From contig CAZXRQ010000008.1 of the NCBI GenBank assembly GCA_964642795.1, forward strand, positions 1 to 39,990: a stretch of 39,990 bases of DNA. Direction: 5' to 3'. The notes under the pieces are model-generated. The model was not told the DNA's origin. It ran no database searches and saw only the letters and a program-made list of their open reading frames with translations. Every line of letters starts with the position of its first letter. Positions within the stretch are counted from its first letter, which is position 1. Positions 22,518-30,871 of the stretch are shown here, piece after piece. The position numbers were made by a program, and so were the translations under genes. The stretch is from JAVVVD01 sp964642795 (GTDB lineage Bacteria > Bacillota > Clostridia > Christensenellales > CAG-138).

Positions 22518-24293
22518 TCACAGTTTGGGGTCCGGCCGGTCGTCGGTCTCGCGCGGGCGTACCGTCGCATGTGGATCGCGGGTGTAACCGGCGCGGGTGC
22601 TGCCGCTTCGGGTGTTGCCGGAATAGGTATTGGTACCGTATGTTTTTGCGGTGCGCGCAGCTCCGGTATATGACGTATTGCCCATGCGGGTGCGTGTATC
22701 GCCCGCGCCTGTAAGGGTAGTCGTCGAGGCGCCGGTCTGTGCGCGTCGCTGCTCCTTCCGTTCAAGCCGCTCCTTCTGCGCGCGCTTGCGCTTGAGCTCC
22801 GCGCGGCGTTTGCGCTCCAGCACCGCAAGCGCTATGAACGCGATGCCGAATATGCTGCAAAGTATTATCAGCACTATGAACAGGCCGCGCAGTGTGCTGG
22901 TCACTCGCGCGCCCAGGTTGCCGCCCAGCGTAGTTATGCTGGCCGTGCCGTCGCCGTCCGCGCTTGCCACGGACACGCCAACATAGTCGGCGGTTATGTT
23001 GGCGGTATAGGTATACGGGTTGCCGGCAGAGTCGGTCATCTCCAGCGTAAATACGAGGTTGCGTGGCTCACCCACAAATACCGTCTGGTCTATATTATGC
23101 TCGCCGGGAGATATCGTGTCCACGCGCTTGAGCTCGCCCTGCTCAGTCTCGCTGAGCACAAGGTTTGCCATATCCATCGTGCCGGTATTGTTGATAGTAA
23201 AGCGCACAGATATGCTGCCCTCGGCGTTGAGCGTTTCCGTCACGGCGGCGGAAAACTCTATGCCCAGCAACGAAGGGTCTATATACTTACGCACGGTGTA
23301 GCTTTTGGTATTGTCCTCGTACGGCTCGTCGGCGGAGGTATAGCCGTTAATGTAGAACACCACGTTCCTTAGCTCATCCGTGCTTACGGTGTAGGTGAGC
23401 GTGCGGCTTTCGCCTATCGCCAGCGAGAAGGTCTCCTCGTTTACGGCGTTGCCCAGCTCGTCCTTTATGCGTATGCTCTTGATGCTTTGGTTGCCGTCGT
23501 TCATCAGCGTCAGTGTGAACTGTACGCCGTTTTCCGTGCTTGTGCCCTGCACCACGTCTATGTCGAGATCCGCATTTATCATGCCCAGCGTAAGCTCGGC
23601 GATGCCGGAATAGGTTCTTTCCGTGCTGGAGCCGTCCTCGGTATAGGTTATCACGGGGGCGCTTATCACGGTCTCATAGCCCATCTTGTAATCGTATGTG
23701 CAGGTATATACCTCGCCCGGCGCAAGGGTTATCTCCTTTGCAATAGGCGTCTTGCCGGCGATGTTGGTATCGGTTATAGCCAGCTTTTTCAGCGTGACCA
23801 TGCCGGTGTTCGTAACCGTATATGTAAGCGTTATCACCTCGCCCGGAGAGGCCTGGCGGTTGCTCGCGGTACGCGTGGCGGTAAAGCCGGCCGTGCTGGG
23901 CCGCTTCAGCACCAGCTTGGCCGTGGACGTCTTCGGGGTGGAGGTGCCGGCTGTGGCATCCACCTCGTTCCATGCGATCTGCAACGTAATGGTCTGGCCT
24001 ATCATCTCGTCGTTTACCACGGCCTGCGTGGTGCCCTGATAATAGCCGCCGTTCGCCTGTATCGTAACGCCCGTTAGGTCGAACGCGATATTGTAGGCGT
24101 TGCTTATGGTGATATTCTCCATCGTGGCGGTCGCATGCTCGTTCGTGATGGTATAGTATATCGTAGCGTTCGTCGCGCCGGTCTCCACCGGATCCGACGT
24201 GACGGTTATTGTCATGGCGAACGCATTCGTGCAAAGCAGCAGCACGAGCAGCAGCGCGGGCAGGGTAAGTGCAATTTTTTTCAGCATACGCAT
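22518..24293 (-). CDS. Secreted, membrane-anchored protein with repeated beta-sandwich (DUF11/CARDB-like) domains
   Basis: 591 residues. Signal peptide (KKIALTLPALLLVLLLCTNAFA), then about four repeats of roughly 100 residues with the pattern TNTGMVTLKKLAITDT, MNDGNQSIKSIRIKDE and INNTGTMDMANLVLSE, typical of conserved-repeat or CARDB-like adhesive modules. A transmembrane helix at ~475-500 (GLFIVLIILCSIFGIAFIALAVL) is followed by a long, very basic coiled segment (RKRRAELKRKRAQKERLERK) and a Thr/Arg/Gly-rich tail (TNTYSGNTRSGSTRAGYTR). Topology therefore puts the repeats outside and a ~95-residue basic tail inside. ATG start with AGGAG about 11 bases upstream. Function unknown, perhaps cell-surface scaffold. 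Confidence 0.8.
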   Translation of the reverse strand: MRMLKKIALTLPALLLVLLLCTNAFAMTITVTSDPVETGATNATIYYTITNEHATATMENITISNAYNIAFDLTGVTIQANGGYYQGTTQAVVNDEMIGQTITLQIAWNEVDATAGTSTPKTSTAKLVLKRPSTAGFTATRTASNRQASPGEVITLTYTVTNTGMVTLKKLAITDTNIAGKTPIAKEITLAPGEVYTCTYDYKMGYETVISAPVITYTEDGSSTERTYSGIAELTLGMINADLDIDVVQGTSTENGVQFTLTLMNDGNQSIKSIRIKDELGNAVNEETFSLAIGESRTLTYTVSTDELRNVVFYINGYTSADEPYEDNTKSYTVRKYIDPSLLGIEFSAAVTETLNAEGSISVRFTINNTGTMDMANLVLSETEQGELKRVDTISPGEHNIDQTVFVGEPRNLVFTLEMTDSAGNPYTYTANITADYVGVSVASADGDGTASITTLGGNLGARVTSTLRGLFIVLIILCSIFGIAFIALAVLERKRRAELKRKRAQKERLERKEQRRAQTGASTTTLTGAGDTRTRMGNTSYTGAARTAKTYGTNTYSGNTRSGSTRAGYTRDPHATVRPRETDDRPDPKL

Positions 24294-24407
24294 GGCGTTT
24301 CAGCTCCTATGATTCTAATCCACATATCATTATAAACGAAAATCGCTCTTTGCGCCATATGTGCGGGCAATGTTAGGCGATTGTTAATAAAGCGCTTTGC
24401 CGCTTTT

Positions 24408-25040
24408 CTATTCCTCCACCGGCGCCGGCAGATATTCTTCGCCCACGCACTCGGCGCTTACCCGGCCGTCAGTGCGGCGGGTAAGCTCGGCGGAGAAGTC
24501 CGCAAGCCCGCTCTGCGCTATCGTGCCGCGCAGGGTCACAACGTCGGTATATTCGGCGGTAACGCCGTGCAGCGTCTGCTCAAGATAGCCCGCAAGCGCG
24601 CTGTGGCGCGAATAGTCCAGTCTAAGCTCAACGAGCTTCGCCGGCTGCATCAGCACCATGCCGGCAGCAGCAGCGGAATCCGACGCGGCGCGGGAATACG
24701 CCCGCACCAGCCCTCCCGCGCCCAGCAGCACGCCACCGAAGTAGCGGGTGACCACTATCAGCGTATCCGTAAGCTGCTTTGCGGTAAGCACATCCATTAT
24801 GGGCCTGCCCGCCGTGCCGCCCGGCTCCCCGTCATCGGAAAAGCGCGCGGGATTGGCAAGCGCGCCTATGCGATAGGCAAAGCAGTTGTGTGTGGCGTCC
24901 CAGTGCCGCTTTTTTATGCCCTCCAAAGCGCAGAGCGCTTCCTCCTCGCTGGATACGGGAAGGCAGCGCCCGATAAACCTTGATCTATTTATGATAAGCT
25001 CCGTTTCGGATGCGGAGCTTACGGTGACGTACGGCTGCAT
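24408..25040 (-). CDS. yigZ: YigZ/IMPACT family protein (UPF0029)
   Basis: 210 residues with the IMPACT-family signature: KKRHWDATHNCFAYRIG, FSDDGEPGGTAGRPIMDVL and TRYFGGVLLGAGGLVRAYS, then a C-terminal DUF1949-like part. The eukaryotic homologue regulates GCN2; the bacterial role is unclear but structures suggest nucleic-acid or ribosome contact. Its ATG overlaps the tyrS stop by one base (TGATG), so translation is coupled to tyrS. Ends with TAG. Confidence 0.92.
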   Translation of the reverse strand: MQPYVTVSSASETELIINRSRFIGRCLPVSSEEEALCALEGIKKRHWDATHNCFAYRIGALANPARFSDDGEPGGTAGRPIMDVLTAKQLTDTLIVVTRYFGGVLLGAGGLVRAYSRAASDSAAAAGMVLMQPAKLVELRLDYSRHSALAGYLEQTLHGVTAEYTDVVTLRGTIAQSGLADFSAELTRRTDGRVSAECVGEEYLPAPVEE

Positions 25041-26260
25041 CAGCCCGCGATCACCCGTACGAAGCCCTTTTTGCCCTTTTTGAGCACCGCGCCGTCATTT
25101 AGCAGGCCCGCGTCCAGCGTGGCGTTTACATCGGTTACCTTATCCTCACCCACGTAGACCGCGCCGCTTTCCACCATGCGCCGCGCGTCGCTGTTGGAGC
25201 TGCACAGCTTGCCCTTTACCAGCAGGGACACTATGCGCAGATCGTCTTCGGGAGAAGCGGTTATGGTGGGCATATCGGCAAGGCTTCCGCCGCCGCCGAA
25301 CAGCGCCTCGGCGGCGACTGCGGCAGCTTCGGCCTTTTCTTGGCCGTGCACCTGCGCGGTAAGGGTAAGCGCAAGCACCTTTTTTGCGTTATTGAGCGCA
25401 GCGCCGCCCTCGGCGCACAGCGCGCGTATCTCCTGCAGCGGCAAAAATGTAAGCAGGCACAGGCACTTTTCCACGTCCGCGTCGCTAACATTGCGCCAGT
25501 ACTGGTAAAAATCGTATACGCTGGTCTTGCTTTCGTCCAGCCAGAGCGCGCCCTTTTCGGTTTTACCCATCTTCTTGCCCTCGCTGGTGGTGAGCAGGGC
25601 GTTGGTGAGCGCGTAAGCGGGGCGCTGCTCCTTGCGGCGTATGAGATCCGCGCCGCTTAGTATGTTGCTCCACTGGTCGTCGCCGCCCATCTCAAGTATG
25701 CAGCCGTAGTCACGGTTTAGCACGAGGAAGTCGTAGCTCTGCATAAGCATATAGCTCATCTCGAAGAAGGTTAGCCCGCGCTCCATGCGCTGCTTGTAGC
25801 ACTCCGCGGCAAGCATACGGTTAACGGAGAAAAGCACGCCTATATCCCGCATGAAGTCAAGGAAGTTGAGCTCGCGTATCCAGTTGGCATTGTTTACGAA
25901 TATGGCGGCGTTCTCGCCCTCAAACGAGAGCAGCTGCGACATCTGCCCCTTGAACTTTTCAGCGTTGGCGTCGATCTCCTCGTTGGTCATCATGCGGCGC
26001 ATATCGGTTTTGCCGGAAGGGTCGCCTATCATGGTGGTGCCGCCGCCCAGCAGCGCTATGGGCGTATGCCCGGCCCGCTGCATATGCGCCATCGCCATAA
26101 GCTGCACATAATGGCCTATATGAAGGCTGTCCGCGGTAGGATCGTAACCGATATAGAATCGTATCTTTTCGCGGCCCAAAAGCTCGCGCAGTTCGTCGGG
26201 ATGAGAGCATTGCTTGATAAAGCCGCGCTCTGTAAGGATATCGTATACGTTGGCGCTCAT
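25040..26260 (-). CDS. tyrS: Tyrosyl-tRNA synthetase
   Basis: 406 residues. Class I synthetase charging tRNA-Tyr. Visible signatures: YDPTADSLHIGHYVQLM (HIGH motif), GGDDQWSNILSG, and KMGKTEKGALWLD (KMSKS loop), with an S4 RNA-binding domain at the C-terminus (ISLLVKGKLC-like helix, then ARRMVESGAVYVGEDKV). AAGGAG lies 8 to 9 bases before the ATG. I looked upstream for a T-box (a common control of tyrS in this phylum) and did not see the conserved T-box sequence. The KMGKT form groups it with the TyrS/TyrZ bacterial enzymes. Confidence 0.96.
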   Translation of the reverse strand: MSANVYDILTERGFIKQCSHPDELRELLGREKIRFYIGYDPTADSLHIGHYVQLMAMAHMQRAGHTPIALLGGGTTMIGDPSGKTDMRRMMTNEEIDANAEKFKGQMSQLLSFEGENAAIFVNNANWIRELNFLDFMRDIGVLFSVNRMLAAECYKQRMERGLTFFEMSYMLMQSYDFLVLNRDYGCILEMGGDDQWSNILSGADLIRRKEQRPAYALTNALLTTSEGKKMGKTEKGALWLDESKTSVYDFYQYWRNVSDADVEKCLCLLTFLPLQEIRALCAEGGAALNNAKKVLALTLTAQVHGQEKAEAAAVAAEALFGGGGSLADMPTITASPEDDLRIVSLLVKGKLCSSNSDARRMVESGAVYVGEDKVTDVNATLDAGLLNDGAVLKKGKKGFVRVIAG

Positions 26261-26427
26261 AGAGGTAATCTCCTTATTTATATTGGCAACAGCATAACAT
26301 ATTGCGCAATCGAGTTCAAGCGTGCAAGCAACGCATCCCCCTGCTTAATTCGGCATATGCCGCGGCCACGGTTCGACGCTGTCAGCAGAAACACAGGCGT
26401 ATCATGCAGGTGAGAGGTACACATACG

Positions 26428-28083
26428 ATGGGGGAGCTTATCAGCGCACATATAGCGCCGTATATAAAACGGCGCGAGTTTATCGCGTAGGCCGCGTCGC
26501 TGTTTATCGCATTTTCGCTGGGACTTATCGCCCCGCCATTTGCGCCGGCGGCCGTTGCGGCGGCATGGATGCTGGACATATTGCCCTACTACGCGCTGGT
26601 GGGCGGCGTGGCAGGCGCGGTGCTCAGCGCGTACTACGATGGCGCGATGGCAGCGGCGCTCATGCTGGCCTGCGGCTGCACGATGGAGCTTTACAAAAGG
26701 CCGGAGCGCAAGGCCAAGCTGATAATGCTTATAGGCGCGCAGCTTGCGGTAATGCCGTTTTACGGTATGGGCTCGCTTGCGGAGTGCGCATACGAGCTGT
26801 GCGGCATAGGAATATCCGTGCTGTGCTGCGCGCTGCTGTGCCGCGCGGGCAGGGCGCTTATAGCTCCGCGCAGGCTTACGGAGCTGGAGCAAACGCTCGT
26901 CTGCGTGCTGATCACACTTATAGCCATGTCGCCCGGGAGGGCGGACGTGCTGGGCGTACGGCTGACCTGCGTGCTGTGCGCGCTGGGCGCGCTGTGCGCC
27001 GTGCGGGCGCGGGGTATATACGGGCTGGTGGCGGCTGTGCTGCTTTCAGCCGGCTGTATGCTTACGCTGGGCGAGGTATCGGCTGCGGGGGGCTTGGCGC
27101 TATGCGCACTGTGCGCTGCCCCTTTCTATAAAAACCGCTTCGGCTGCGCGGCCGCCTTCTGCATTTCAGCGGCGATATGCGCGCTGGCCATAGGGGGCAA
27201 ATCGCTTACGTATATAGAGTGTGCGCTGGCGGCGGGAATAGGCACCGCGCTTCCTGAGCGGGTATTTCTGCGCTTCCGGGAGGCGGCGCAAACGCGCCCC
27301 CGCAGGGCAGCCGTTCTGCACAGGCAGAGAGCTCGCGCGCGTGAGCTTGCGCAGGTGCTTGACCGTCTTGCGTCGCTGCAGGACGGGCTGTGCGCGCTGC
27401 AGCTTTCCGGCGCCGCGGCAGCGATGCGAAGTATATGCGGCGAGGCGGACAAGCCCCGCCTTAAGCTGGACACCGGCGCGGCCGCCCGGCCCAAGTGCGG
27501 CGGGACCGTCACAGGTGACAGCATGGCTATGCGCGGCGTATATGCGGGTATGCTTATAGCCCTGTCCGACGGCATGGGCTCAGGGGCGGCCGCACACGAC
27601 GAGAGCGCCGCCGCACTGGCACTGCTGGGCGATCTGTTGGCGGTGGGATTCGAGCTGGACACGGCGCTGATGTGCGTAAACCGCTTGCTGATACGGCGCG
27701 ACGGATCGGATATGTACGCCACGCTGGATGCTGCGATGATAGACCTGTCCACCGGATGCACGCGCTTTATCAAGCACGGCGCGCCGCAAAGCTATGTTTA
27801 CAGCGGAGAACGGCTGCAAAGGATCAGCGCCGAAACGCTGCCAGTAGGCATAATAGAATCCGCCCGGCCCGCGCTGCACGAGCTTACTCTCTCCCCCGGC
27901 GACGCGTTGGTTATGCTGACCGACGGTGTGTCCGACGCATTGGGCGACGAGCTTGACTCCGCCGTGCTGGACTGCCTTGCAGCGCAGGACGCCAAGAGCG
28001 CCGCATGGGAGCTGGTAAATCTGGCCCGGCAAAAAAGCGAAGACGATGACATAAGCGTAATAGTTGCAAAGATATATTGTTAA
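26428..28083 (+). pseudogene. SpoIIE-like membrane PP2C phosphatase with an in-frame amber codon at codon 21
   Basis: The ATG at 26428 has AGGTGAGAGG upstream and opens MGELISAHIAPYIKRREFIA; a TAG at 26488-26490 interrupts the frame, which then continues without any further stop for 531 codons (AASLFIAFSLGLIAPPF...). Before and after the TAG the sequence matches one N-terminal basic-then-membrane segment as in SpoIIE. Next come several membrane helices to ~residue 270 and a SpoIIE-type PP2C domain: SDGMGSG, GSDMYATLDAAMIDL, MLTDGVSDAL and DDDISVIV (metal aspartates present). It is shorter than B. subtilis SpoIIE (~830) mainly in the middle region. A restart at the ATG at 26569 has no ribosome site. 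Either a recent nonsense mutation, suppression, or sequence error. SpoIIE activates sigma-F in sporulation. Confidence 0.7.
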
Positions 28084-28094
28084 CACTATGTTTC

Positions 28095-28123
28095 TTTACA
28101 TTTCGGCATAAAAGTGGTATCTT
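28095..28123 (+). promoter_or_regulatory. Sigma-A promoter
   Basis: TTTACA (28095-28100), 17 bases, TATCTT (28118-28123), located 50 bases before the coiled-coil/SH3b gene. Confidence 0.55.
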
Positions 28124-28172
28124 ACTGGCGTTAAGAACTTAGTTAAGTACTATTGAAAGCGAGATTACACAT

Positions 28173-29693
28173 ATGCCAAACGACGAGCAGAATTACGCCG
28201 CGACACAGCCCGCGCCTGCCGGGCCGTATGCCCAGCAGACAGACGGGCTTACCGAGGAGCAGCTCGAGGAGCTCCAGCGCAAGCGCGACGAGCGCAGAAA
28301 ACGCAACCAAAAACGCCGTCTGCGCAAGAAACGCAGGCAGATAGTCCTTATAGTGGTGCTGGCGCTGGTAGTAGCGCTGGGCGCCTGCTATTATTTCTTC
28401 CTGGGCGATATGGTAAAGGGATTTATGGTAAACTACCATATTGACCGTCTCTCGGATATGACAAAATACGAATCCGTCGAGGATTACTCTGCCGCCGTGG
28501 CGGATGCGCGCGCCAAGTACGACGCGCTCACGCCTGAAGCACAGCTGGATATAGACGCCTACCCGCTGGAAGCGGCAGAAACGCTCAGCGGACAGCTTAC
28601 AGCGCTGGCCTCCTCCATAGCTTCGCTTTCACAGGGCGTGATGAGCGTTGCCGATTATCCTGCCGCCGCACAGGCCGCAGCCAGCGCGCGCGCCGAGGTG
28701 GACCTGCTGAACGACGCCGAAAAGGCGCTCGTGAACGCCGACGCGCTCACCGCCTCCGAGGCCGCCCTTGCGCAGTTCCGCACCGACAATGATGCCGTTA
28801 TCACGCTGAACGAGGATATAGCCGCGTTCACGCTTTCCGAGGGAACGGACAGCGCCGCGATATCCGCCGACATTGCCGCGTATCAGGCGCTTGCAAACCG
28901 GGTGGACAGCGTGGGCAGCCCCGACGCCGACGCCGCTGCACTGCTTGCCAAAAAAGCTGAGATAGACGCAAAGATAGTTGCACTGTATACCCAGATTGGC
29001 GGCGAGCTTACTACGCTCTCCGGGTATATTTCCACCATGCAGACCGAGATGGACGCCATAGATGCGGCGATCGCAGCCGGCAAGACCTCCGGCAGCAGTA
29101 CCACCTTTGAGACCGCCACCATGACCGCCTCCATGGACAGAATAACCGCCGCGCTGGAAAACGCCTCTGCCTTTATGAGCAGCTCCTCCTGCGCCGCGAT
29201 GGTAGCCGCCGACAGCGGGACCTTCACAGCGTCCGCCACGGATGTAAAAACCAAGTATACCGAGGCCTTCAACTACATGACCGGCAACACCATAAACAGC
29301 ACCAAAAAGCTCGATGAGCTCAAGGCGCTGTTTGAAACCGCAAAGACCGCTTTGCAGGCCAGCATGAGCGAGCTTTCCGCCTACAACGAAAGCGTAACGG
29401 CCGCGCTTAACGCCTATGTTGCATTTACCGACGGCGACGTGCAGGCCACGCTTGACGCACCGCAGCAGACCGCCGAAGGCGAAGCGGCAACGGGCGAGCC
29501 GGGCTACCTTACCGGCGACGACATCAACCTGCGCTCCGGCGCCGGCACCGACTTTGACTCGCTGGGCAAGTTCAACAAGAACACCGTGCTTACCATACTG
29601 GGCGAGAGCGGCGACTGGTACAACGTGCAGATAGGCGATAAGGTCGGCTACGTCCGCAAGGATCTTGTGGCCAAGGGAACGCCCGCAGCATAA
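28173..29693 (+). CDS. Membrane-anchored coiled-coil protein with C-terminal SH3b domain
   Basis: 506 residues. A short cytoplasmic part with a highly basic helix (EEQLEELQRKRDERRKRNQ, then KRRLRKKRRQ), one membrane helix at ~57-78 (IVLIVVLALVVALGACYYFFL), then ~360 residues of Ala-rich, helical extracellular sequence. The end (~435-500) is a bacterial SH3 domain: YLTGDDINLRSGAGTDFDSLGKF, WYNVQIGDKVGYVRKDLV. Such domains bind peptidoglycan. It probably spans from membrane to cell wall. The ribosome site is weak (GAAAGCGAG). Function unknown. Confidence 0.8.
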   Translation: MPNDEQNYAATQPAPAGPYAQQTDGLTEEQLEELQRKRDERRKRNQKRRLRKKRRQIVLIVVLALVVALGACYYFFLGDMVKGFMVNYHIDRLSDMTKYESVEDYSAAVADARAKYDALTPEAQLDIDAYPLEAAETLSGQLTALASSIASLSQGVMSVADYPAAAQAAASARAEVDLLNDAEKALVNADALTASEAALAQFRTDNDAVITLNEDIAAFTLSEGTDSAAISADIAAYQALANRVDSVGSPDADAAALLAKKAEIDAKIVALYTQIGGELTTLSGYISTMQTEMDAIDAAIAAGKTSGSSTTFETATMTASMDRITAALENASAFMSSSSCAAMVAADSGTFTASATDVKTKYTEAFNYMTGNTINSTKKLDELKALFETAKTALQASMSELSAYNESVTAALNAYVAFTDGDVQATLDAPQQTAEGEAATGEPGYLTGDDINLRSGAGTDFDSLGKFNKNTVLTILGESGDWYNVQIGDKVGYVRKDLVAKGTPAA

Positions 29694-29716
29694 ATCCACG
29701 CACCATCGCATTACCA

Positions 29717-29743
29717 CGGGCGGAGAGATCCGCCCGTTTTTTT
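29717..29743 (+). terminator. Intrinsic terminator
   Basis: CGGGCGGA (29717-29724), GAGA loop, TCCGCCCG (29729-29736), then seven T. It ends the SH3b gene transcript. Confidence 0.9.
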
Positions 29744-29761
29744 GCGCCCGCCGCCGCCGTT

Positions 29762-29793
29762 AAAAAAGAGGCCGTCCGTTACAGGACAGCCTC
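29762..29793 (-). terminator. Intrinsic terminator after thiT
   Basis: Minus strand GAGGCTGTCC (29793-29784), short loop, GGACGGCCTC (29777-29768), then six T. One internal mismatch. Only about 20 bases separate it from the convergent terminator. Confidence 0.85.
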
Positions 29794-29814
29794 CGTCTTA
29801 TTAACATGTGCGCG

Positions 29815-30501
29815 TCACGCGCCCTGCATACTGGTCTCCAGCCGCGCAAACGCCTTCTTCACCGGCGGCAGCAGCGCGATAACCACGCACAGCGCCACGT
29901 CCACGCCTATCGTGCTTGCGTTGTATATAAGCGAGTAGGCCACGGCGCTCTGGTAGCCCGCCTCAGCCGCATACTCCGAAAAGAATATCAGCCCGCTTGC
30001 GAGGCTTGCAGCAAACCGCGCCGCACCGCTGACCAGTATGCCCGCAGGCAGGCTCTTTTTGAAAAACGAGGCCAGGCCGTAGCAGCCGAACGCCACTACG
30101 TAATCCAGCAGGAACTGTGCCCAGTGCACTATATACGCGCCCTGTATTATCTGGAGCAGCGCATAGCACAGTGCGGCAATAAAGCCGCGGCGCGGGCCGT
30201 ACATCTTGGCATACAAGCATACCGGCAGCATACTTGCAAGCGTAACGCTGCCGCCCAGCGGCATGGAGAACAGCTTGATGTAGCTCAGCATAAAGCTGAG
30301 CGCTACGCACAGCGCGCCAAACACCATCGCGCGCACGTCAAATTTTTCCTGTGCGCCCTCCGCGGCTGCGGCTTCGGATCTGCGCTTCGGGTGCACACAC
30401 AGCACGACGATCAACACGGCTGCCGCGACCACCGCCGCAATCAGCAGTACAAGCTCGGTACCCTCAAGCTCCGCGAGCTTCTCAAACAGAACAAAACGCA
30501 T
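29815..30501 (-). CDS. thiT: Thiamine transporter ThiT (ECF-type S component)
   Basis: 228 residues. Residues ~15-60 add one membrane helix and a linker not usual in ThiT. The core (~75-220) has the ThiT pattern: AMVFGALCVALSFMLSYIKLFSMPLGGSVTLASMLPV, then LYAKMYGPRRGFIAALCYALLQI, with YIVHWAQFLLDYVVAFGCYGL. ThiT binds thiamine and works with the shared EcfAA'T energising module encoded elsewhere. The gene is preceded by a TPP riboswitch and terminator, which supports the assignment strongly. ATG at 30501 with AGGAG 11 bases upstream. Confidence 0.92.
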   Translation of the reverse strand: MRFVLFEKLAELEGTELVLLIAAVVAAAVLIVVLCVHPKRRSEAAAAEGAQEKFDVRAMVFGALCVALSFMLSYIKLFSMPLGGSVTLASMLPVCLYAKMYGPRRGFIAALCYALLQIIQGAYIVHWAQFLLDYVVAFGCYGLASFFKKSLPAGILVSGAARFAASLASGLIFFSEYAAEAGYQSAVAYSLIYNASTIGVDVALCVVIALLPPVKKAFARLETSMQGA

Positions 30502-30532
30502 ACTTTATCACGCTCCTAAAACTTGTGCATAC

Positions 30533-30563
30533 AAAAAATCCCCGCTGCCTCTTTTGGCGAGCG
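30533..30563 (-). terminator. Riboswitch-controlled terminator
   Basis: Minus strand CGCTCGCC (30563-30556, one bulge), AAAAGA loop, GGCAGCG (30549-30543), GGGA and six T. Its 5' arm region ATCTTCGCT can instead pair with AGTGAAGAT, the 3' strand of riboswitch P1. TPP binding therefore frees the terminator and stops transcription. Confidence 0.8.
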
Positions 30564-30590
30564 AAGATCCATACGTTTTGCGCGGTGTAT

Positions 30591-30671
30591 CTTCACTTCC
30601 CTACGGCGGCATTATCCGCATCAGGTTGTAAGGGACTGTCTCAGCCGCGCAATGCGGCACCCCCAGCGAAG
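30591..30671 (-). ncRNA. TPP riboswitch (THI element)
   Basis: Read on the minus strand, the conserved THI core is present: GGGGGTGCCGC, GGCTGAGA, CCCTTACAACCTGAT, GGATAATGCC and CGTAGGGAAG. P1 pairs CTTCGCT with AGTGAAG (30671-30665 with 30597-30591). It is about 90 bases upstream of thiT. Thiamine pyrophosphate should repress thiT through the terminator just downstream. Confidence 0.95.
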
Positions 30672-30693
30672 GCTTTTCCTGTTGCCATATGGG

Positions 30694-30722
30694 ATTGTAA
30701 GGCATCGCAGACGGATTGTCAA
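30694..30722 (-). promoter_or_regulatory. Sigma-A promoter of the riboswitch-thiT transcript
   Basis: Minus strand TTGACA (30722-30717), exactly 17 bases, TACAAT (30699-30694); start near 30687, some 16 bases before the riboswitch. Confidence 0.85.
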
Positions 30723-30800
30723 TGCTTGGCGCACAAGTAATGCAAAACATGCGCAGGAACGCGTGCTGTATGCCTGCTGTATGCGCTGCGGTAAAAAAAG

Positions 30801-30829
30801 TTTACAAAAGTCCGCGGATGAAGTATACT
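30801..30829 (+). promoter_or_regulatory. Sigma-A promoter of typA
   Basis: TTTACA (30801-30806), 17 bases, TATACT (30824-30829), giving a short leader before typA. Confidence 0.7.
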
Positions 30830-30871
30830 AAAGGGTCGATTTTTTAGGATAAGGATTTGGTACACGAAACT

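Noticed and set aside
26360..26390. TTCGACG near the SpoIIE-like gene as a Spo0A box
   Set aside because: It is a single near-match (one mismatch to TTCGACA) with no second box and no fitting promoter, so chance is likely.
26261..26427. T-box leader for tyrS
   Set aside because: I looked on the minus strand for the conserved T-box sequence and a terminator and found neither.
28629..29717. Long minus-strand frame opposite the coiled-coil/SH3b gene
   Set aside because: It is a Gly/Val-rich shadow of the Ala-rich coding strand in a GC-rich gene; no domain or ribosome site.
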